Positions 14,175 through 23,203 are shown, numbered from the stretch's first letter. The stretch: DNA of 38,709 nt from Ilumatobacteraceae bacterium (GCA_025451395.1 JANWKM010000052.1:1-38709), one strand, 5' to 3'. The notes: generated by a model not told the origin, from the letters alone. Made by a program: numbers and translations.

Positions 14175-16540
14175 ATCTCCTTTAGGCGATCACGCATCCT
14201 TGCGCCACACCGCTCAAGAGAGTAGTTCTCGCGCAGCCGAGTCTGGCCCGCAATGCCAAGTTGGCGCGCCTTCTGCGGTTCATCGAACATCGCGCGCATC
14301 AGTTCCGACGCGTGCCCCAGGTCGGGTTCCGCCCAAGTCGCTCCTGGCCGATAAGGATGAGCGGTTTTCGGAACGGTCGTCGGCTGCCAGCGCACTAGCC
14401 GGGCAACGTCGGGCGTTGTGAAATCGACGTTGCCGGAGTAGTCGGTAGCGATGACAGGCTTACCCAGCAACATCGCTTCGGCGATCGTCAGGCCGAGGCC
14501 CTCCGAGCGGTGCAGCGACACGTAGCAATCGCTGAGGTTCGTCAACGAGCCAGCGCTCACATTGTCGAACACTTCGTCGATGACGACGATGTCTGCCCGG
14601 TCGCGGCACGCCCATCGCAGACGCTCGACCTTTTCCAAATTTGACCGGCCATTCATCGTCTTCAGCACCAGACACGCGCCATCGGTCGGTGCGAAGGCAT
14701 CGCGGTACGCCGAAACCAGTCCATCGGGATTCTTGCGTTCGAACACACTCCTCATGTCCCAACTGAATAGGAACATGAAACCGTCCGGCAGACCGAACGA
14801 GGCTCGCGTATAGATCGGATCGACGACTGGAGCGGACATCGGGATCGGCATGTGGGTGACCGCAACCCTTCGCGGAGCCACTGCGGCAACGGAATCGCGC
14901 ACGAACATCGACGCCGCCCACACCTCGTCCACACATCTGAAGGCCCCGCGATACGCAGTCGGGAACTCGGCGAGCTCCCAGTACCACTGTGCAATCACAT
15001 AGCGACCATCGATGAACGCCGCACCCAAGTCATCTTGCACGATCGCGATCTGATCGGCGTTGACACCCATCATCACGGTGTCGTACCGCGCAATGTTGTC
15101 CGTCGCAAAAGCGACCTCTTGCCGGTTCAATGTGCGGCGCGTCGTAACGGTTGCAACCGGGACCTCACTCGCGACGAGTGCGGCACACGTCAGCCGGGCT
15201 GACTCGCCGACACCGAGCTCGGCATTCAAGTAGCCAACAAAGTTGACACCGTGCTCGGCGGTACCACCCTCGTGCCATTGCACACCCCCGGCTGGAGTCG
15301 ACGCGGGAAGCCACCCGAGGAATGCCAACATCTCGGACTCCGCACCGCCGAAGCTACGCACCCACGCGTGCAATGTCGAAAGGTCGCCGCTCGCGATTTC
15401 AGGCGTGCACTGCTGCACATCAGCCCGAGTTGACCAAAACGCCGCCAGATAGCGCGGAAGCGGCAGACGCTCGACGGGCGACTGCCCGGTCAGCCATTGC
15501 ATGAAGGCTTGCGTGTTCCCAGGCTTGAACGGCGACGGCGGCATGTCGCCTTTGCCGGCGTCGGCGAGCAGCACTTCGTCGCGGAACATGCGCCGCACTT
15601 CGTCGCTCAACGTTAAGCCCGGGATGACTTGCGACCATCCGTACGGCAGCGGTGAGGTTTCGGACGTGAGCGCAAGCAACTTTGCGCGATAGTTATTGAA
15701 CAATTCGACGAGCAGCGGCTGCTCGCTCAGCAGAACCCTCGGCAGCCACGTCTGGTGTTTGCTGATCCAGTGTGGTCGTTTCGGGTCATAGCCCGAGAAA
15801 TGGAAGAAACGCAGCGGCTCGTCGTCGACCCAATAGCGGCCTTGCTCGCGTCGTAACGTGCGTCGATCGAGGTTCCAGTATGCGACGTTGTAACCCGGGT
15901 TGGTCTCGATGTGCGGGCAGAACAACGGTATCGACAGGTCGATCCAGCGTTGGTCGGTGAATAGGTGATTCGCCGGATCGGTGATCGCGTCGCGTCGCAA
16001 TCGTGTGGACCACCAATCGAGAAACGGCTGGGCGCCCTGCGCGACCCCGATGTAACCCAGGTTGTAGACCCCCGCTGACATGATGCTGGCCTCGTCCGGC
16101 TGACAGCCGTCGCGTTCGATCGGTGCCGCGGTGTGCGGCGTCAACGAAATGCCCGCCTGCATGGTTGCCGCGACAATTGGATCCAACGTGTCGAACACCT
16201 CGATGTCGGGGTCGAGGTACAGCACGCAGTCCGCCGTCCGCAGGAAGTGACGAAGCACGAATGGCTTGCACGCCGTCGCAAGCTCGGTCACCTCGTAATA
16301 CGTCGCCATGTGCTCAAAGCCCTCGTCACCGAAGTCGATGTCGGAGATCGGAACCAGCCGGCAATCGTCGCGCTGTCGCAGTTTCACCTGCAGCGGGTAG
16401 TCGGTGACGACGATGTAAAAGCGAGAATTCGGGTGGTAAGCCAGAAAGGAGTCGGCGACGATGCTGGCTCGCGGGATGTAGTTGTGTGCGACGATCGTCA
16501 ACGCCACCAGGTCAGGTGAGTTGGTCCGACTGTCCGCCAT
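14162..16540 (-). CDS. Two-domain glycosyltransferase (GT8-like plus GT4)
   Basis: A 792-residue fusion. Residues ~8-290 form a GT-A domain: LTIVAHNYIPRASIVADSF, then VLYLDPDIEVFDTLD, where DPD is the metal-binding DxD, then YNLGYIGV and YNVAYWNLDRR, as in GT8-like and related enzymes. Residues ~440-790 form a GT4 GT-B domain: GYLNAELGVGESAR, SWDMRSVFERKNPDGLVSA (the RKN region) and HRSEGLGLTIAEAMLLGKPVIAT (EX7E). Having two active sites suggests sequential addition of two sugars. ATG 16540 follows a TAGAGT box by 6 bases. The 80-residue coiled-coil gene overlaps its 3' end. Donors are unknown, and the GT8 assignment of the first domain is less certain than the GT4 one. Confidence 0.83.
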   Translation of the reverse strand: MADSRTNSPDLVALTIVAHNYIPRASIVADSFLAYHPNSRFYIVVTDYPLQVKLRQRDDCRLVPISDIDFGDEGFEHMATYYEVTELATACKPFVLRHFLRTADCVLYLDPDIEVFDTLDPIVAATMQAGISLTPHTAAPIERDGCQPDEASIMSAGVYNLGYIGVAQGAQPFLDWWSTRLRRDAITDPANHLFTDQRWIDLSIPLFCPHIETNPGYNVAYWNLDRRTLRREQGRYWVDDEPLRFFHFSGYDPKRPHWISKHQTWLPRVLLSEQPLLVELFNNYRAKLLALTSETSPLPYGWSQVIPGLTLSDEVRRMFRDEVLLADAGKGDMPPSPFKPGNTQAFMQWLTGQSPVERLPLPRYLAAFWSTRADVQQCTPEIASGDLSTLHAWVRSFGGAESEMLAFLGWLPASTPAGGVQWHEGGTAEHGVNFVGYLNAELGVGESARLTCAALVASEVPVATVTTRRTLNRQEVAFATDNIARYDTVMMGVNADQIAIVQDDLGAAFIDGRYVIAQWYWELAEFPTAYRGAFRCVDEVWAASMFVRDSVAAVAPRRVAVTHMPIPMSAPVVDPIYTRASFGLPDGFMFLFSWDMRSVFERKNPDGLVSAYRDAFAPTDGACLVLKTMNGRSNLEKVERLRWACRDRADIVVIDEVFDNVSAGSLTNLSDCYVSLHRSEGLGLTIAEAMLLGKPVIATDYSGNVDFTTPDVARLVRWQPTTVPKTAHPYRPGATWAEPDLGHASELMRAMFDEPQKARQLGIAGQTRLRENYSLERCGARMRDRLKEIWTT

Positions 16541-16546
16541 GGCCGA

Positions 16547-16552
16547 ACTCTA
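16547..16552 (-). promoter_or_regulatory. -10 box TAGAGT, leaderless start at 16540
   Basis: TAGAGT on the minus strand, 6 bases before ATG 16540. It is one half of a divergent pair with 16607-16612. Confidence 0.4.
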
Positions 16553-16606
16553 CCGGCGCCGCGAATGGGCTCCGCTCCTCATCGTCTGAGGCACGGCCTA
16601 CCGAAC

Positions 16607-16612
16607 TACATT
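16607..16612 (+). promoter_or_regulatory. -10 box TACATT, leaderless start at 16620
   Basis: TACATT, 7 bases before GTG 16620, with no Shine-Dalgarno between them. It supports this start for the methyltransferase-like gene and probably drives wzm-wzt too. Confidence 0.5.
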
Positions 16613-16619
16613 CGGCGCG

Positions 16620-17318
16620 GTGGACAATCCTCGATACTCGTTAGCGGTGCGCAAATGGGATGTCATCGACACACTGCGGCGTCAGCACGGGTTGCACTCA
16701 CTCGCGCAAATTCTCACTCCGTCAACGGGCCGCGACATGCATGGGCGGCCCGAGTTGGCGCGGTTCGGCGCCGTGACCACCCTGATGTACGCGGGCGAAC
16801 CAATTCAACGCGATATCGAGGACACGAGACAACTGCCGACTCTGGACGAATTGATCGCGTGGAGGCGAGCCAACCCGCTCGAAGTTGAACTCGTGTTCAT
16901 CGACTGTTGGCATTCGTACGATGACTCGGTGCGCGTACTAGAACTCGCGCTCTCGATGCTGCCGCGCGGTGGATTCATTGTCATGCACGACTGCGATCCA
17001 CCCGACGCGGAAGTTGCGGGGCCAGCACCCGAACACGGCGGCGGCGAATATTGGTGCGGCGACTCGTGGCGAGCCTTCGTTGATGTCACTGCATCGCTCG
17101 TCGGATGTGAGTGGTTCGTGGTCGAATCCGACTTTGGCATCGGCGTCATCACAGTCGCGCCACCCCGACGCACGCTGCTGAAAAAACGACGTATACGCCG
17201 TAAGAAGCAAGCACCCGAAGGGCACGAGGCCGGGTGGAACTGGCTCGTAGAACATCGCAGCGATGTCTTGCACCCGATGTCGATCGCCGACTGGCAGAGG
17301 CGGGCAACAACCCCATAA
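16620..17318 (+). CDS. Class I methyltransferase-like protein (Methyltransf_24 type)
   Basis: A 232-residue protein. VELVFIDCWHSYDDSVRVLELALSMLPRGGFIVMHDCDPP (about residues 90-130) is the central and distal part of a Rossmann methyltransferase as seen in Methyltransf_24 proteins. The usual glycine-rich SAM loop is not obvious; HSLAQILTPSTGRDM (about 26-40) occupies its place. It may therefore be a divergent enzyme. A basic patch (LLKKRRIRRKKQ, about 182-193) lies near the C-terminus. The gene ends 18 bp before the exporter gene wzm, so it probably belongs to that transcription unit and may modify or cap the exported glycan. The catalytic claim is moderate. Confidence 0.65.
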   Translation: MDNPRYSLAVRKWDVIDTLRRQHGLHSLAQILTPSTGRDMHGRPELARFGAVTTLMYAGEPIQRDIEDTRQLPTLDELIAWRRANPLEVELVFIDCWHSYDDSVRVLELALSMLPRGGFIVMHDCDPPDAEVAGPAPEHGGGEYWCGDSWRAFVDVTASLVGCEWFVVESDFGIGVITVAPPRRTLLKKRRIRRKKQAPEGHEAGWNWLVEHRSDVLHPMSIADWQRRATTP

Positions 17319-17336
17319 CGGAACAACAGCAGCGAC

Positions 17337-18221
17337 GTGCAGGCTCAGTACAATCCGTGGGCCATGTCTCTTCGCCGTGCGATGGCCCATCGCAACCTCC
17401 TGTACCTGCTATCGCTCAAGGAGCTGCGTACCCGCTACAAGAAATCGGTGTTGGGTTGGGCTTGGAGCCTGTTCAACCCGCTCAGCCAGATGCTGATCTT
17501 CACGATCATCTTCACGTACGTGTTCGTTGCCAAGCCGGCCGCCGGCGACCCCAGCGGACTCACAAACTTCCCGCTGTATTTTCTCGCCGGCCTGCTGCCG
17601 TGGAACTTCTTCTCGATCACGACGAGCGTTGCGATGTCCAATGTGCAGGCCGGGTCTGGACTGATCAAGAAGGTCGCCTTCCCTCACGAGCATTTGGTGT
17701 TTTCGGTTCTGATCGCTCAGTTCGTCACGCTGCTGATCGAGACAGCGATCCTGCTGATCGCTCTGCTGATCGCCAGCCAGAACGTGCTAGTTGGCCACTT
17801 TCAGGGCGAGTCGTCCTCGACTGGCCACAACGTCTTGGTGTGGGTACCCGTCATTCTCCTCATCTATGGACTGTGGGCTTTTTTCACCGCTGGTGTGGCA
17901 TTAGCGCTGAGCGCCTTCAACGTGTTCTTTCACGACGTTCAGTATCTGTGGACGATCCTGTCGCAAATGATTTTCTATGTAACACCGGTGATCTACTTCA
18001 CAAGCCGGCTACCCGACGTGCTCGTCGGTCGCGTGTTGAAGACCGTCGCCAGCTGGGGGCCAACCGGGAGCTTCATCGTGGCATCTCACAATCTCTTTTA
18101 CGACGGCCGTATGCCTCCCGCCTTGCTCTTGTTGTACCTCGCGGGCTTGGCCATCGTTACGTTCACGCTGGGCATGTGGATCTTCGGGCGGCTGTCGCCC
18201 AGGTTCGCGGAGGAGATGTGA
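17337..18221 (+). CDS. wzm: ABC-2 type polysaccharide export permease
   Basis: A 294-residue inner-membrane protein with six hydrophobic helices. LKELRTRYKKSVLGWAWSLFNPLSQM (about residues 28-53) is the classic entry motif of O-antigen/teichoic-acid export permeases (Wzm/TagG). ALSAFNVFFHDVQYLWTILSQMIFYVTPVIYF is the conserved later part. It would form the channel that moves a lipid-linked glycan across the membrane with the ATPase encoded next; the stop shares one base with that ATG. The start is GTG 17337 or ATG 17364. A TACAAT box at 17349-17354 would fit a leaderless start at 17364 (9-base spacing), so the shorter form is possible. Confidence 0.92.
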   Translation: MQAQYNPWAMSLRRAMAHRNLLYLLSLKELRTRYKKSVLGWAWSLFNPLSQMLIFTIIFTYVFVAKPAAGDPSGLTNFPLYFLAGLLPWNFFSITTSVAMSNVQAGSGLIKKVAFPHEHLVFSVLIAQFVTLLIETAILLIALLIASQNVLVGHFQGESSSTGHNVLVWVPVILLIYGLWAFFTAGVALALSAFNVFFHDVQYLWTILSQMIFYVTPVIYFTSRLPDVLVGRVLKTVASWGPTGSFIVASHNLFYDGRMPPALLLLYLAGLAIVTFTLGMWIFGRLSPRFAEEM

Positions 18222-19420
18222 TGTCTGATCCAGCGATCATTCTCACCGTCGATCACCTCGTTAAGTCGTTTCGCATCCATCACCAAAAATCGAACTCGCT
18301 GAAATCACTGATCGCCGGCAAAGCTCGCAACAGGTTCGAGGACTTCACCGCCGTCGACGACGTCACGTTCGAGGTGCGTGAAGGCGAGGTCTTCGGCATC
18401 ATCGGGCAGAACGGCTCGGGCAAGAGCACGCTATTGAAATGCATGGCCGGCATCTTGCAGCCGAACTCAGGCAGCGTGCACGTGTTTCGTCGCATGGGCG
18501 CGTTGCTGGAACTCGGCGCAGGTTTTCACCCCGATCTCAGTGGGCGCGAGAACGTGTTCCTCAATGCGGCCATTCTCGGAATGGGCCGCAAAGAAATCAC
18601 GGCCCGCTTCGACGAAATTGTCGACTTCTCCGGGCTGCACACGTTCATCGATCAGCCAGCAAAGACCTACTCATCGGGCATGTACGTGCGACTTGCGTTC
18701 GCAGTTGCTATCAACGTCGATCCGCAACTGCTGATCGTCGACGAAATTCTCGCGGTCGGCGACGTCAGCTTCCAGCGGCGATGTCTCGAGAAGTTCGTCG
18801 AGTTCCGTAACGAGGGCCGAACGATCGTGCTCGTCACGCACGACATGACCGGCGTCAAGAGTTTGTGCGACCGGGCCATCTGGCTGGAACGCGGAAAGGC
18901 CATCGATGAGGGCGACCCCAGTGACCTGGTTGAGGCGTACACCGAGCGCATGCTCGGTGCCGAGGCACCCGCTGCCGATGGAAGCGTGCGCCGGGGTTCG
19001 GGCGAGATCAAGATCGTTCAGATCGAGATGTTCGTCAACGGTGAGACAACCTCGGTGAAGCGCTGTCGTACAAGCGACGACGTTGTCATTCGACTGCACT
19101 ACGAGGCAGAGAAGTCGATCCCGCAACCGGTGGTTGGCATCGAGATCGAAGCACTCGGAGGTGCCACGGTAACCGCACCGAACACACGAGATGTCGGACT
19201 GGTGCCGGCGACGATGTCGGGAACTGGTGTGATCGATATCGCCTTCGCCAACATTTCATTACTGCCGGGCACCTATGACATTCACACGAATATTTCTGAC
19301 TTCACGCGGGCGATCGTCTACGACAATCTGCACGAGGCGCTTCGGTTCGATGTTTTGACCGGAAAGCCATACGAAACCGGTGGCGCCATCACCATGCGCC
19401 CCGACTGGACGCTGCCCTAG
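18221..19420 (+). CDS. wzt: ABC transporter ATPase with C-terminal glycan-binding domain
   Basis: A 399-residue protein. The ATPase domain (residues ~5-245) has Walker A GQNGSGKST at 62-70, a YSSGM signature in place of LSGGQ as usual for Wzt/TagH, Walker B LLIVDEILAVGD and the switch histidine in VLVTHD. Residues ~260-399 form a beta-rich Wzt_C-like domain (IKIVQIEMFVNGETTSV...GTYDIHTNISD), known in other Wzt proteins to recognise the modified non-reducing end of the glycan. This implies that chain ends are modified before export. The start ATG 18221 shares one base with the wzm stop. The 3' end overlaps the opposite-strand gene by 4 bp (CTAG). Confidence 0.93.
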   Translation: MSDPAIILTVDHLVKSFRIHHQKSNSLKSLIAGKARNRFEDFTAVDDVTFEVREGEVFGIIGQNGSGKSTLLKCMAGILQPNSGSVHVFRRMGALLELGAGFHPDLSGRENVFLNAAILGMGRKEITARFDEIVDFSGLHTFIDQPAKTYSSGMYVRLAFAVAINVDPQLLIVDEILAVGDVSFQRRCLEKFVEFRNEGRTIVLVTHDMTGVKSLCDRAIWLERGKAIDEGDPSDLVEAYTERMLGAEAPAADGSVRRGSGEIKIVQIEMFVNGETTSVKRCRTSDDVVIRLHYEAEKSIPQPVVGIEIEALGGATVTAPNTRDVGLVPATMSGTGVIDIAFANISLLPGTYDIHTNISDFTRAIVYDNLHEALRFDVLTGKPYETGGAITMRPDWTLP

Positions 19421-20733
19421 TCCTTACATTCGTCGTCCTTACATTCGTGCAGCGCGGCCGCCTCAGGGGCAGCCGACGGCTCGCGATCGATGTCGACTTT
19501 TCGGTTCTCAGTCTTTGCAGTTAGCGAAGTCTTCGAAGTCCAACGATCAAGAATGCCCCGGCCGAGCCGGCCGGCTACCTTGCACACGTCGACGACACCA
19601 TTGGCGCTGTAGGCGAGCAACACGAAGGCGGCGGGCGCCACGAGTCGCGCGGCTTGGTAAAAGTACACGCTGGCAATCGCGACGTTGGTGGCGATCAACA
19701 ACGCGGCGAACTGTGCGGCGGCGCTAGATCTTCGGCGCCAGATCGCCCACAACCCGAACAGAGAAAACAGTGGCGGGTAGTAGATCCAATACAAACCCAG
19801 GATGACCGCCGGATAAAAGACGATGTTGCTCGCTTCACCGATTGGTCCGTATTCGTCGCATGGACAGGTCCACGTCATCAGTCGCCCGTCGAGTCGGTCA
19901 TCATGGATGAACTTGCGCTCACTCGGTGGATCGCTGAGCGTCAGGTAGTCCACTGAGACCAGCTTCAGGTCCGGGAAGTAGTAGTCGTAACCGGTCCGAA
20001 GCGGATGACCGAACTCGGTCCACTGGTAGGCGCCGAGAAAGACGAGGACTGGAAGGGCTCCAAGCGACGCGGCGCGGATCAGAGGCCAACGCCGCAGCGC
20101 AATCACGACACATATCAGTGTGAGACCTGCGCTGAACCGAGTGAGGATGGAATATGCGGTAACTAGTCCCGCCGCCGCTGCACACATCGTGCGCAGCCTG
20201 GTTCCGCACCACTCCGCTCGCGCGACAGCGACGGCAGCAAGGATCATTAGTGCGAGAGCGGCTCCAAAGGCGTCCGACATCACGATTTGAGCGGACTTGA
20301 GCGCAAACGGTGACCACGCAGCGACCAGAACCGCAATCGATGCTGCCAGTGGTCCCGCAAGAAACCAGGTCACAGCAAGGAGCATGATGATCAGCGCTAT
20401 CGCGATCATCTGGGAGCCACGTTGTGTGTCCTCGATCTTGTTGTCTCCAAGACGCACGAACGTTGCTAGGGCCAACGAGAAGCCCGGCGGATAACGGGAG
20501 GGATGGCGAACGCCGTCATGTGGCTGCAACTCCCGCCGCAGCGTGTCGTCGATCGAGATCTCGAAACCGTTGCCGTTGGCGATCTGGTATCCGCCGTCCG
20601 CATACGCGAACGCATCCGGAAAAGGTTGCTGGTCAAGGGGAACCAGCGTCGCGGTCCACATCGGCACCACGGCAATGGCAAGCGCGAGAATGGCACAGAC
20701 TGGTGGAACGACGGACCGCCACGACAGACGCAT
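19417..20733 (-). CDS. GT-C-like integral membrane glycosyltransferase
   Basis: A 438-residue protein with about nine to ten membrane helices. PFPDAFAYADGGYQIANGNGFEI (about residues 37-60) is the acidic extracytoplasmic first loop seen in ArnT/PMT-related GT-C enzymes, and HPSRYPPGFSLALATF follows it. The last ~55 residues are soluble and charged and end in HECKDDECKD. The final codons are a perfect tandem unit (ECKDD/ECKD) produced by a 15-bp DNA repeat. A possible TAGGTT -10 box lies at 20744-20749, 10 bases before ATG 20733, but the gene sits 13 bp behind another membrane gene and may simply be co-transcribed. The acceptor sugar is unknown. Confidence 0.72.
   Translation of the reverse strand: MRLSWRSVVPPVCAILALAIAVVPMWTATLVPLDQQPFPDAFAYADGGYQIANGNGFEISIDDTLRRELQPHDGVRHPSRYPPGFSLALATFVRLGDNKIEDTQRGSQMIAIALIIMLLAVTWFLAGPLAASIAVLVAAWSPFALKSAQIVMSDAFGAALALMILAAVAVARAEWCGTRLRTMCAAAAGLVTAYSILTRFSAGLTLICVVIALRRWPLIRAASLGALPVLVFLGAYQWTEFGHPLRTGYDYYFPDLKLVSVDYLTLSDPPSERKFIHDDRLDGRLMTWTCPCDEYGPIGEASNIVFYPAVILGLYWIYYPPLFSLFGLWAIWRRRSSAAAQFAALLIATNVAIASVYFYQAARLVAPAAFVLLAYSANGVVDVCKVAGRLGRGILDRWTSKTSLTAKTENRKVDIDREPSAAPEAAALHECKDDECKD
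19421..19450 (-). repeat. 15-bp tandem repeat at a gene 3' end
   Basis: Two adjacent copies of a 15-bp unit (tccttacattcgt followed by cg or gc) encode the C-terminal ECKDDECKD of the membrane protein. It probably arose by slippage. Confidence 0.7.
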
Positions 20734-20746
20734 TGCGCGATTGAAC

Positions 20747-22447
20747 CTATGGAGCCACGAAGAGGCTGAAGTGGGTGCCGTTCACGTCACGTTGACCAAC
20801 GTTTACAAACTCCTCGCCGGAGCTCAGCGACTCCAGAAACGCCGCGCTACCACTGTTCAGAAAGTCGATGAGCGACGTCGGTGCCGGCACGTCTAGCCCG
20901 TTCTCAGCATCGATGACCCTCACCACGAGCACACGCGATGGCTCGCTGACGCTCGACCGGATCGCCGACAAGAAGGAATCGTCTCGCGTCACGAACGCAT
21001 AATCCGCGGCGATCTGGTAGTCAGTTCCCAACGCAGCGCGCAGGGTGTTGCAAACCGAATAGTCGAGGCACACGATTTCGTGTCGACCTGAGGCCTTTAC
21101 CACCTCAGCAATTTCAAAGAGTGCCGGCGACGCCATACCTCGGCCGCCAGCGCGGAGAACATCGCGCTGCGCGACGAACGAACATGCCATCAACGTCAAC
21201 CCCAGGGCCGACCACAAGGTCAACACCGCGGTCGGCACGTGCCTTCCCAATGGACGCACTGCGCGACTCAGCTGAACCACGAAGCACACCATTCCAACGA
21301 AGAGCAACGGCAGCAGCGGCAAGAAATGCCAAGTCTGGTTCAAACCGCCAAACAGCGGAAAAAGTAAATCGGCGCCGACTGGCCACACGACAAAGAGAGC
21401 ACTTGCCGCCGGACGTCGATTGACCAACATCATCGCGACCCACGCCACAACCGACAAGCAGACGAGCCAGAGCACCGCGGTACCCAGTTCGGGCACCCCT
21501 GCCACCCGTCGCGAGGTCACGAAGGCGACCGACTGGGGATCCGTCGTGTTGAACAGGCCGCGGCGCAAGAGCGGGAGGTTGTGGGTCAGGCTTTCGAAGT
21601 ATCCGTGTCGTTCACCTCCATTTTCCGCTGTCATTCTCCGAAACTCACCAGTTCCCTCGCGGAGGAAGTAGATGACGGACGGAATAAGCGGAACAGTCGC
21701 TGCCGCGACACCAAAGCCAATCGGGCGCGGATGCAGGTAGGTCTGGCGTCGAAGCAGGATCAAGAAGCCAACGGCAAAGCAGCCAAACGCGACAATGGGC
21801 ATTGTGGTCAGCTTGTCCGCCGCGGCGAGACCAAGGAAGAACATCGATCCAATCAGCCACCGCTGCCGCGGCGAGCGCCACCCTCTGACGATGCATCCCG
21901 CTGCCATCACTAGGAACAGTGCTCCGAGCAGGAACGGTGCAGCGTCGCCTTGTACCGAGAAGCTGAAGTTTGTGAAGACCAACGGCATCAACAAACAAAC
22001 GCACGCCGCGCGGCGAGACACGACCGGTCTGATCGCCCAGAAACACGCGAGACCGAGTGCTATCCCAGCGACGGCGTTGAACAGCCTCAGAACCGCGGGA
22101 CTGGTACCGAACAGACCTACCCATGGGGCGAGCAGGTATGACTTGATCGCGCCGTGATACGGCCCGCCCACCAACGGCAGCACCCGGCCGAAAATCGAAA
22201 AGGTCCAACTGGACGGAATCGTCGACCCACGATCGAGAATCAACCATGCCTCGGGCACGTTCCACAGCTCGTCGTACGTTGGCGCGTACCTCGGCGCAAG
22301 CAGCAGCGTCGGCACGACAAGGCCGAGCACCAGGCTGCCGAACGCGAACCATTCCAACCGACCCCAGGCTGAAGCGGACCGTTCGATGTCAGAGAGACGC
22401 TCACGCTGCGACCGCATTCGACGGCGGAAAGCGTCGACTGCGGACAT
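20747..22447 (-). CDS. GT-C-like integral membrane protein (GT39/GT83-like)
   Basis: A 566-residue protein with about eleven membrane helices and a C-terminal soluble domain of ~120 residues. APTYDELWNVPEAW (about residues 55-68) gives the acidic DE motif of the first periplasmic loop of GT-C enzymes, and GGPYHGAIKSYLLAPW is a second conserved loop. The soluble tail (EIVCLDYSVCNTLRAALG...) resembles the extracytoplasmic domain of the protein at 2781-4274 in placement. ATG 22447 shares one base with the upstream methyltransferase stop (TGATG), so I prefer it to TTG 22450. It probably attaches a polyprenyl-phosphate-linked sugar outside the membrane. Confidence 0.75.
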   Translation of the reverse strand: MSAVDAFRRRMRSQRERLSDIERSASAWGRLEWFAFGSLVLGLVVPTLLLAPRYAPTYDELWNVPEAWLILDRGSTIPSSWTFSIFGRVLPLVGGPYHGAIKSYLLAPWVGLFGTSPAVLRLFNAVAGIALGLACFWAIRPVVSRRAACVCLLMPLVFTNFSFSVQGDAAPFLLGALFLVMAAGCIVRGWRSPRQRWLIGSMFFLGLAAADKLTTMPIVAFGCFAVGFLILLRRQTYLHPRPIGFGVAAATVPLIPSVIYFLREGTGEFRRMTAENGGERHGYFESLTHNLPLLRRGLFNTTDPQSVAFVTSRRVAGVPELGTAVLWLVCLSVVAWVAMMLVNRRPAASALFVVWPVGADLLFPLFGGLNQTWHFLPLLPLLFVGMVCFVVQLSRAVRPLGRHVPTAVLTLWSALGLTLMACSFVAQRDVLRAGGRGMASPALFEIAEVVKASGRHEIVCLDYSVCNTLRAALGTDYQIAADYAFVTRDDSFLSAIRSSVSEPSRVLVVRVIDAENGLDVPAPTSLIDFLNSGSAAFLESLSSGEEFVNVGQRDVNGTHFSLFVAP

Positions 22448-23196
22448 CAACGGAGTATGTCAGCCGACCGGCTCTTCAGAAAACAGAAGGCCCGCTGGTC
22501 GCGGTCCATGTTCGATGGATCCGAGTCAGTGTTGCATCCGACGAGGGAGAAGTCGAGAATCTCCCATCCCGTCCTATCGAGAAGCCTGCGCAAGCCCGGC
22601 TGGCTAAATATCCAATAGTTGGTCGGGTCGTTGTTGCACTCATTCGCGGCAAGGAGATATGCGAGGGGGGCAGCGCTGAGGCGGACCGACCCGTCCACCG
22701 TCACCTCTGCAATCTTCGTGCTCAGGAAGGCAAACTGGGTCGAGTCGGCGAGATGGCGCAACGCATAAAAGGGGTTCTGCAGGTGGTAAAGAGTTCCGAG
22801 GAAAAACGCGACCCCGTACTTGCGAGGGAGATGGAACTGCTCGTCAAGGTCCATCTCAAAGACCTCGACACCGCTGCCGACTTCCTCCGCCAATAGCCGC
22901 GCACCGCGCAATCCGTTGCAATTCGTTGAACCATTGTCGATGATGTCGACGTCGTAACCGATTGAGTGGAGCAGAAACGACATGTCGCCGTCCCCGGCTC
23001 CGATGTCGGCAATCGGCCCCAGCCTCAAGTAGTCGCTGAGATGGCGATGCTCGCCGGTAAGGAGAGCATCAAGCGCGAAAAAGTTGTTCAAAGAGTCGTA
23101 CGGATACCACGCCAAGTCTGGCGCGAGTCGATGCTTGCGGTCGAGCAGCTCGGGCTGAAAGTCGCGCGCGCGCTGCGAGAACTCATCGACGTCCAT
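22447..23196 (-). CDS. SAM-dependent methyltransferase (CmoB/DUF1698-like fold)
   Basis: A 249-residue protein. IADIGAGDGDMSFLLHSIGYDVDIIDNG (about residues 62-89) is a clear motif I with the acidic end of strand 2. AFFLGTLYHLQNPFYALRHLAD matches the GxLYHLxxP block of CmoB-like methyltransferases. WIFSQPGLRRLLDRTGWEIL is the late acceptor-side helix. I start it at ATG 23196, 7 bases after a TACCCT box, and not at upstream codons that would overlap the divergent gene. It heads a minus-strand unit with two membrane glycosyltransferase-like genes. The substrate is unknown, probably a sugar. Confidence 0.8.
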   Translation of the reverse strand: MDVDEFSQRARDFQPELLDRKHRLAPDLAWYPYDSLNNFFALDALLTGEHRHLSDYLRLGPIADIGAGDGDMSFLLHSIGYDVDIIDNGSTNCNGLRGARLLAEEVGSGVEVFEMDLDEQFHLPRKYGVAFFLGTLYHLQNPFYALRHLADSTQFAFLSTKIAEVTVDGSVRLSAAPLAYLLAANECNNDPTNYWIFSQPGLRRLLDRTGWEILDFSLVGCNTDSDPSNMDRDQRAFCFLKSRSADILR

Positions 23197-23203
23197 CCCG
23201 ACA

